In this document: in pieces, positions 37,856 through 39,757 of the stretch
Numbering within the stretch: the stretch's first letter is position 1
Layout of the letters: every line of letters begins with the position of its first letter
Virus record (IMG/VR): IMGVR_UViG_3300020185_000113
Location: 1 to 39,757 of that record
Length of the DNA stretch: 39,757 nucleotides
Strand: one strand, 5' to 3'
From: a virus
The notes under the pieces: generated by a model
Seen by the model: only the letters and a program-made list of their open reading frames with translations
What the model was told of the DNA's origin: nothing
Databases searched by the model: none
Made by a program: the position numbers and the translations under genes

Positions 37856-38403
37856 TGAATATCTTTATCCTCAATAAGGACCCTGTTCGTTCGGCATTGG
37901 ATCAGTGTGACAAACACATTGTGAAGATGCCGCTCGAGTCTGCTCAGATGCTGTCGACTGCTCACCGTATCCTAGATGGTACGGAAACCAAACGTCCATC
38001 CAAGTCTGGTAAGACTACAGTCAAGTATTGGGCTCTGGATAATTTGTTTGAAGATGTTATGTATGCTGTAGCACACCGTGGGCATCCGTGTACCGTCTGG
38101 ACTATGGAAACCAAAGACAACTACATGTGGCACTACAAGCACTTTGTTGCATTGGCTAATGAGTATAAATATCGGTACAATCGGGAACATTTGAGTTACA
38201 CAAAGCTCAATGACATTCTGCGGAATCCTCCTAAGAATATTCCTGATGGCGGTCTGACACCCTTTCCACAGGCTATGCCTGATGATGCTAAGGATTCTGA
38301 TCCCGTTCAAGCCTACCGTAACTACTACGGTAAATACAAGCAAGAGATTGCAGTCTGGAAAAATGGCAGACCTGCTCCGAACTGGTGGGGACAATATGTT
38401 TAA
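37855..38403 (+). CDS. Conserved phage protein, CDKHxVKMxLE family
   Basis: Protein of 182 residues. The N-terminus MNIFILNKDPVRSALDQCDK, continuing HIVKMPLESAQMLSTAHRIL, and the later HRGHPCTVWTMETKDNYMW are a pattern I recall from many phage hypothetical proteins, without a known function. Conserved Cys, His, Lys and Glu in the first block suggest an enzyme active site or metal site. The end is Pro/Trp-rich (NGRPAPNWWGQYV). It overlaps the gene before by one base and the gene after by eight. Confidence 0.78.
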   Translation: MNIFILNKDPVRSALDQCDKHIVKMPLESAQMLSTAHRILDGTETKRPSKSGKTTVKYWALDNLFEDVMYAVAHRGHPCTVWTMETKDNYMWHYKHFVALANEYKYRYNREHLSYTKLNDILRNPPKNIPDGGLTPFPQAMPDDAKDSDPVQAYRNYYGKYKQEIAVWKNGRPAPNWWGQYV

Positions 38404-38482
38404 AGTATTTTGGAAGATTTTTGGTAACGATACAAGCCGCCACCGGAAGTACTCGTTGCTCTATGAAGACCTTTGTATGTAA
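38396..38482 (+). CDS. Possible tiny protein, 28 aa
   Basis: MFKVFWKIFGNDTSRHRKYS followed by LLYEDLCM. The ATG at 38396 is eight bases inside the preceding gene and follows GGTGGGG. The peptide is basic with an amphipathic, Trp/Phe-rich start. It ends eight bases before tRNA-Leu. Support is limited to the ribosome site and coupling. Confidence 0.4.
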   Translation: MFKVFWKIFGNDTSRHRKYSLLYEDLCM

Positions 38483-38490
38483 TTGAATAA

Positions 38491-38576
38491 GCTCCCTTGG
38501 CGGAAATGGTAGACGCTGCGGACTTAAAATCCGTTTTCCTTTGGAAGTGCCGGTTCGATTCCGGCAGGGAGTACCA
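38491..38576 (+). tRNA. tRNA-Leu(UAA)
   Basis: Acceptor GCTCCCT (38491-38497) pairs with AGGGAGT, with G-U as the first pair. The anticodon loop CTTAAAA gives anticodon UAA, the variable arm is long as in class II tRNAs, the T-arm is GCCGG-TTCGATT-CCGGC, and the CCA end is encoded (38574-38576). Confidence 0.95.
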
Positions 38577-38581
38577 CATAA

Positions 38582-38657
38582 TGGCTAGTAGTTCAGTGGT
38601 TAGAACCCTCCGCTCATAACGGAGTTGTCGCAGGTTCGAATCCTGCCTGGCCAACCA
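38582..38657 (+). tRNA. tRNA with CAU anticodon (Met, or Ile if modified)
   Basis: Acceptor TGGCTAG (38582-38588) pairs with CTGGCCA. The anticodon stem-loop CTCCG-CTCATAA-CGGAG gives CAU, the T-arm is GCAGG-TTCGAAT-CCTGC, and CCA is encoded. The anticodon stem lacks the three G-C pairs of initiator tRNA, and position 1-72 is paired, so it is not an initiator. Whether it is elongator Met or lysidine-modified Ile cannot be settled by eye. Its last base is the first base of a late box. Confidence 0.93.
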
Positions 38658-38681
38658 ATAAATACTCCTTTAGAAAGGAGT
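38657..38681 (+). promoter_or_regulatory. Late box with hairpin enclosing the ribosome site
   Basis: AATAAATA (38657-38664) overlaps a hairpin formed by ACTCCTT (38664-38670) and AAGGAGT (38675-38681) with loop TAGA. The right arm is the Shine-Dalgarno sequence of the DUF1289 gene at 38686, so the RNA fold would hide that ribosome site. Confidence 0.6.
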
Positions 38682-38685
38682 CCAT

Positions 38686-38853
38686 ATGTACGTCACGCCT
38701 TGTGTATCTCTATGTAAGTTAGAGGCTGGTATTTGTATAGGTTGTAAACGAACCAAAGAAGAAATTACTAGATGGAAAAGCTATACTGATGATGAGAGGC
38801 TGGCAGTTATGAAAAGACTGGGTTATGGCAAAAGAAAAGGTGTACAAAGATGA
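38686..38853 (+). CDS. DUF1289-family small Cys protein
   Basis: Protein of 55 residues. PCVSLCKLEAGICIGCKRT, then EEITRWKSYTDDERLAVMKRL, fits DUF1289: four Cys (C6, C10, C17, C20), then a TxxEIxxW helix and a DxERxxV helix. The family is common in proteobacteria and has no known function; a metal or Fe-S role is only supposed. A phage copy between tRNA genes is unusual. It is too short for many gene callers. Its ribosome site, AAAGGAG, is enclosed in a hairpin. Confidence 0.85.
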   Translation: MYVTPCVSLCKLEAGICIGCKRTKEEITRWKSYTDDERLAVMKRLGYGKRKGVQR

Positions 38854-38927
38854 TAGTACTTGGTATAATAGCTTTATTAATGTTTGTTGCACTCTTTGTC
38901 TGGTTAGCAGTCAGTGAGTACATGTGA
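38850..38927 (+). CDS. Possible single-helix membrane peptide, 25 aa
   Basis: The ATG at 38850 overlaps the DUF1289 stop as ATGA. The peptide MIVLGIIALLMFVALFVWLA continues VSEYM and is a single transmembrane helix with almost no flanks, like small phage or host membrane regulators. The overlap supports translation, but no ribosome site other than the upstream coding sequence is seen. Confidence 0.5.
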   Translation: MIVLGIIALLMFVALFVWLAVSEYM

Positions 38928-38945
38928 TAAATAACGATGTTCGTT
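38926..38945 (+). promoter_or_regulatory. Late box with short hairpin at the tmRNA 5' end
   Basis: GATAAATA (38926-38933) is joined directly to an inverted repeat AACGA (38933-38937) and TCGTT (38941-38945) with loop TGT. It could be a late promoter for the tmRNA precursor; alternatively the hairpin is part of the acceptor piece. Confidence 0.4.
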
Positions 38946-39001
38946 GATGAAGCGAGCGGAACGTATGCAGGACAGGGGTGCAAATCCCCTCACCTCCACC
39001 A
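38946..39001 (+). ncRNA. ssrA: tmRNA acceptor piece (3' part, located first: permuted gene)
   Basis: This is the tRNA-like 3' part of tmRNA. GGAC precedes a T-arm AGGGG-TGCAAAT-CCCCT (38974-38990), then the acceptor strand CACCTCC (38991-38997), discriminator A and encoded CCA (38999-39001). The acceptor strand pairs with GGGGGTG (39102-39108) of the coding piece located downstream, so the gene is circularly permuted. CGTAT (38961-38965) may pair with GTGCG of the coding piece as part of helix P2. The exact 5' end is uncertain and may reach back to about 38934. Confidence 0.88.
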
Positions 39002-39101
39002 TAAGAACACTGGGGTATGATCTACTAAAGGTGCCGACTTGTCATCGGCTCGCCAAAGTAGAGTATCCCACTAGGAAACAAGTCTCGGGTGTTCTTATGA
39101 T
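39002..39101 (+). other. tmRNA precursor internal spacer, strongly structured
   Basis: The 100 bases between the CCA end and the coding-piece 5' end fold on themselves. TAAGAACAC (39002-39010) pairs perfectly with GTGTTCTTA (39089-39097). Inside are TGGGGTAT/GTATCCCA-type, TCTACT/AGTAGA and GCCGA/TCGGC stems. ACCA (38998-39001) can pair at three of four positions with TGAT (39098-39101), so the acceptor stem continues into one helix of about 20 bp. The spacer would be cut out to give two-piece tmRNA. Confidence 0.82.
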
Positions 39102-39275
39102 GGGGGTGAATTAGGATCGACTGGTGCGGAAAGCAAGTGGAGACAAACCGGGTGGTCTCGTAAGGACCAAACTAAACTAAAAGCAAACAATTACGTTGCT
39201 CCTAAGACTTACGCTCTCGCAGCATAAGTACTGTGGGTCCGATGGGAACCTAGAAACAGAATCCCATCATCCATT
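39102..39275 (+). ncRNA. ssrA: tmRNA coding piece (5' part with tag reading frame)
   Basis: It starts GGGGGTG, which pairs with the acceptor strand at 38991-38997, followed by the tmRNA D-region GAATTAGGATCGACTGG. A pseudoknot-1-like stem GAGAC (39140-39144)/GTCTC (39155-39159) precedes the tag frame 39183-39227, which encodes ANNYVAPKTYALAA and then TAA. The resume codon is GCA, and the tag ends in the protease-type ALAA. A stem GATGGGA/TCCCATC (39241-39268) and a T-run (39272-39278) close the piece, probably also ending transcription. tmRNA with SmpB frees stalled ribosomes and tags the product for proteolysis. Confidence 0.9.
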
Positions 39276-39282
39276 TTTCTAC

Positions 39283-39354
39283 GCGGGTATAGTATAACGG
39301 CTATTACTACAGCCTTCCAAGCTGAGGATGTCGGTTCGATTCCGTCTACCCGCT
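39283..39354 (+). tRNA. tRNA-Gly(UCC)
   Basis: Acceptor GCGGGTA (39283-39289) pairs with TACCCGC (39347-39353). The anticodon loop CTTCCAA gives UCC. The sequence follows bacterial tRNA-Gly(UCC) closely, including the T-loop TTCGATT. The discriminator is T and, unlike the two other tRNAs here, CCA is not encoded. One A-A mismatch at the top of the anticodon stem is visible. Confidence 0.94.
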
Positions 39355-39374
39355 CAAACTCTAACACCTTCATC

Positions 39375-39392
39375 GTAGGTATAATAACCTAC
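39375..39392 (+). promoter_or_regulatory. Hairpin with possible -10 box before the transporter gene
   Basis: GTAGGT (39375-39380) pairs with ACCTAC (39387-39392) around ATAATA. A TATAAT (39380-39385) lies across the loop but no good -35 box is seen. The AAAAAGGA ribosome site follows. Confidence 0.4.
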
Positions 39393-39408
39393 AAAAAGGA
39401 ATTAAAAA

Positions 39409-39757
39409 ATGGACTATATTTCAATCTGGATGATTGTAGGTTTTCTACTCGCATCCTACTCTGTAATCGCTAACGATTCTGTTCAGACGCTCGGAACATG
39501 GATTGCTTCAAATCAAAAAACAAACCGTATGATTATGTGGGCCGCAGCGTCAGCAGTCCTACTCTTTACAATTTGGTTCGGCTGGTACTCCAATGGCGGA
39601 GATATCTCCTACGGTCGACTTAACAAAATTCCCTTCCAAGAAATTCAGTGGTATCATGCATTAGCTCCAGCAGTACTTCTTGTGCTGACTAGATTTGGTG
39701 TTCCTGTATCTACATCGTTCCTTGTCCTATCTGCATTTGCTTCAACCTTTGTATTGT
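39409..39757 (+). CDS. PiT-like phosphate permease, N-terminal part (3' end outside window)
   Basis: The frame is open to the window end (116 residues). It starts with a hydrophobic helix, then ANDSVQTLGTWIASN at about residues 21-35, which resembles the GANDVANxxGT signature of the PiT inorganic phosphate transporter family. Further helices around 43-60 and 84-99 and a loop PVSTSFLVLSAFAS (98-111), also typical of PiT (P(I/V)STT), follow. It would bring phosphate into the infected cell, useful for phage DNA synthesis in phosphate-poor water. The ribosome site AAAAAGGA is nine bases upstream of ATG 39409. Family assignment is by motif only. Confidence 0.72.
   Translation, partial: MDYISIWMIVGFLLASYSVIANDSVQTLGTWIASNQKTNRMIMWAAASAVLLFTIWFGWYSNGGDISYGRLNKIPFQEIQWYHALAPAVLLVLTRFGVPVSTSFLVLSAFASTFVL

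Noticed and set aside
38582-38657. Reading the CAU tRNA as initiator tRNA-fMet
   Set aside because: Position 1-72 is a normal pair and the three G-C pairs in the anticodon stem are missing.
1-39757. CRISPR arrays, insertion sequences, integrase or attachment sites
   Set aside because: I saw no regularly spaced repeats, no transposase or integrase motifs and no terminal repeats; the region behaves as a lytic T4-like phage.

Overview
The window is part of the genome of a T4-like contractile-tailed bacteriophage (a T4-superfamily myovirus). Every gene I accept lies on the + strand. The evidence is a nearly complete run of T4 core genes: neck (gp13, gp14), tail terminator (gp15), terminase (gp16, gp17), sheath and tube (gp18, gp19), portal (gp20), prohead core, protease and scaffold (gp67-like, gp21, gp22), capsid (gp23), UvsY, UvsW, the late sigma factor gp55, gp47/gp46, gp45, gp44/gp62, RegA and DNA polymerase gp43. 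Gene order, an Hsp20 gene, MazG-like and DUF3310 genes and the compact gp62 fit the marine branch of T4-like phages rather than enteric T4. The host cannot be read directly. A circularly permuted tmRNA gene (a form known mainly from alphaproteobacteria and some cyanobacteria) and a DUF1289 gene favour an alphaproteobacterial host, but this is inference.

Layout. 1-14097: virion and packaging genes, punctuated by T4-type late promoters (NATAAATA), several of which run straight into a hairpin. 14121-20989: recombination and late-transcription genes (uvsY, a phosphoribosyltransferase, uvsW, gp55, gp47, gp46). 21045-26900: an accessory operon of overlapping genes that I read as a nucleotide or DNA-modification cassette. 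It holds a MazG-like pyrophosphatase, a possible PD-(D/E)XK protein, a DUF1599-like protein, a small HNH protein, a dCMP-hydroxymethylase-like enzyme with the Asp expected for cytosine, an SGNH-like protein, a fold-type-II PLP-like enzyme, an unrecognised 345-residue protein and dCMP deaminase. 26901-33817: the replisome block (gp45, gp44, gp62, RegA, gp43) with glutaredoxin and Hsp20. 33839-38482: small, mostly unknown early genes with repeated promoter/terminator modules and a possible primase-like protein. 38491-39354: an RNA block with tRNA-Leu(UAA), a CAU tRNA, a two-piece circularly permuted tmRNA and tRNA-Gly(UCC). 39409-end: the start of a membrane protein resembling PiT phosphate permeases.

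How it works together. Sigma70-like promoters (TTTACA-N17-TATAAT and TGTGTACA-N17-TATAAT types) drive replication and accessory operons. gp55, with gp45 loaded by gp44/gp62, would then activate the NATAAATA promoters in front of virion genes. The most notable items are the permuted tmRNA with its structured 100-nt internal spacer, the putative base-modification operon, a perfect 24-bp inverted repeat inside gp43, and the recurrent late-promoter/hairpin overlap.
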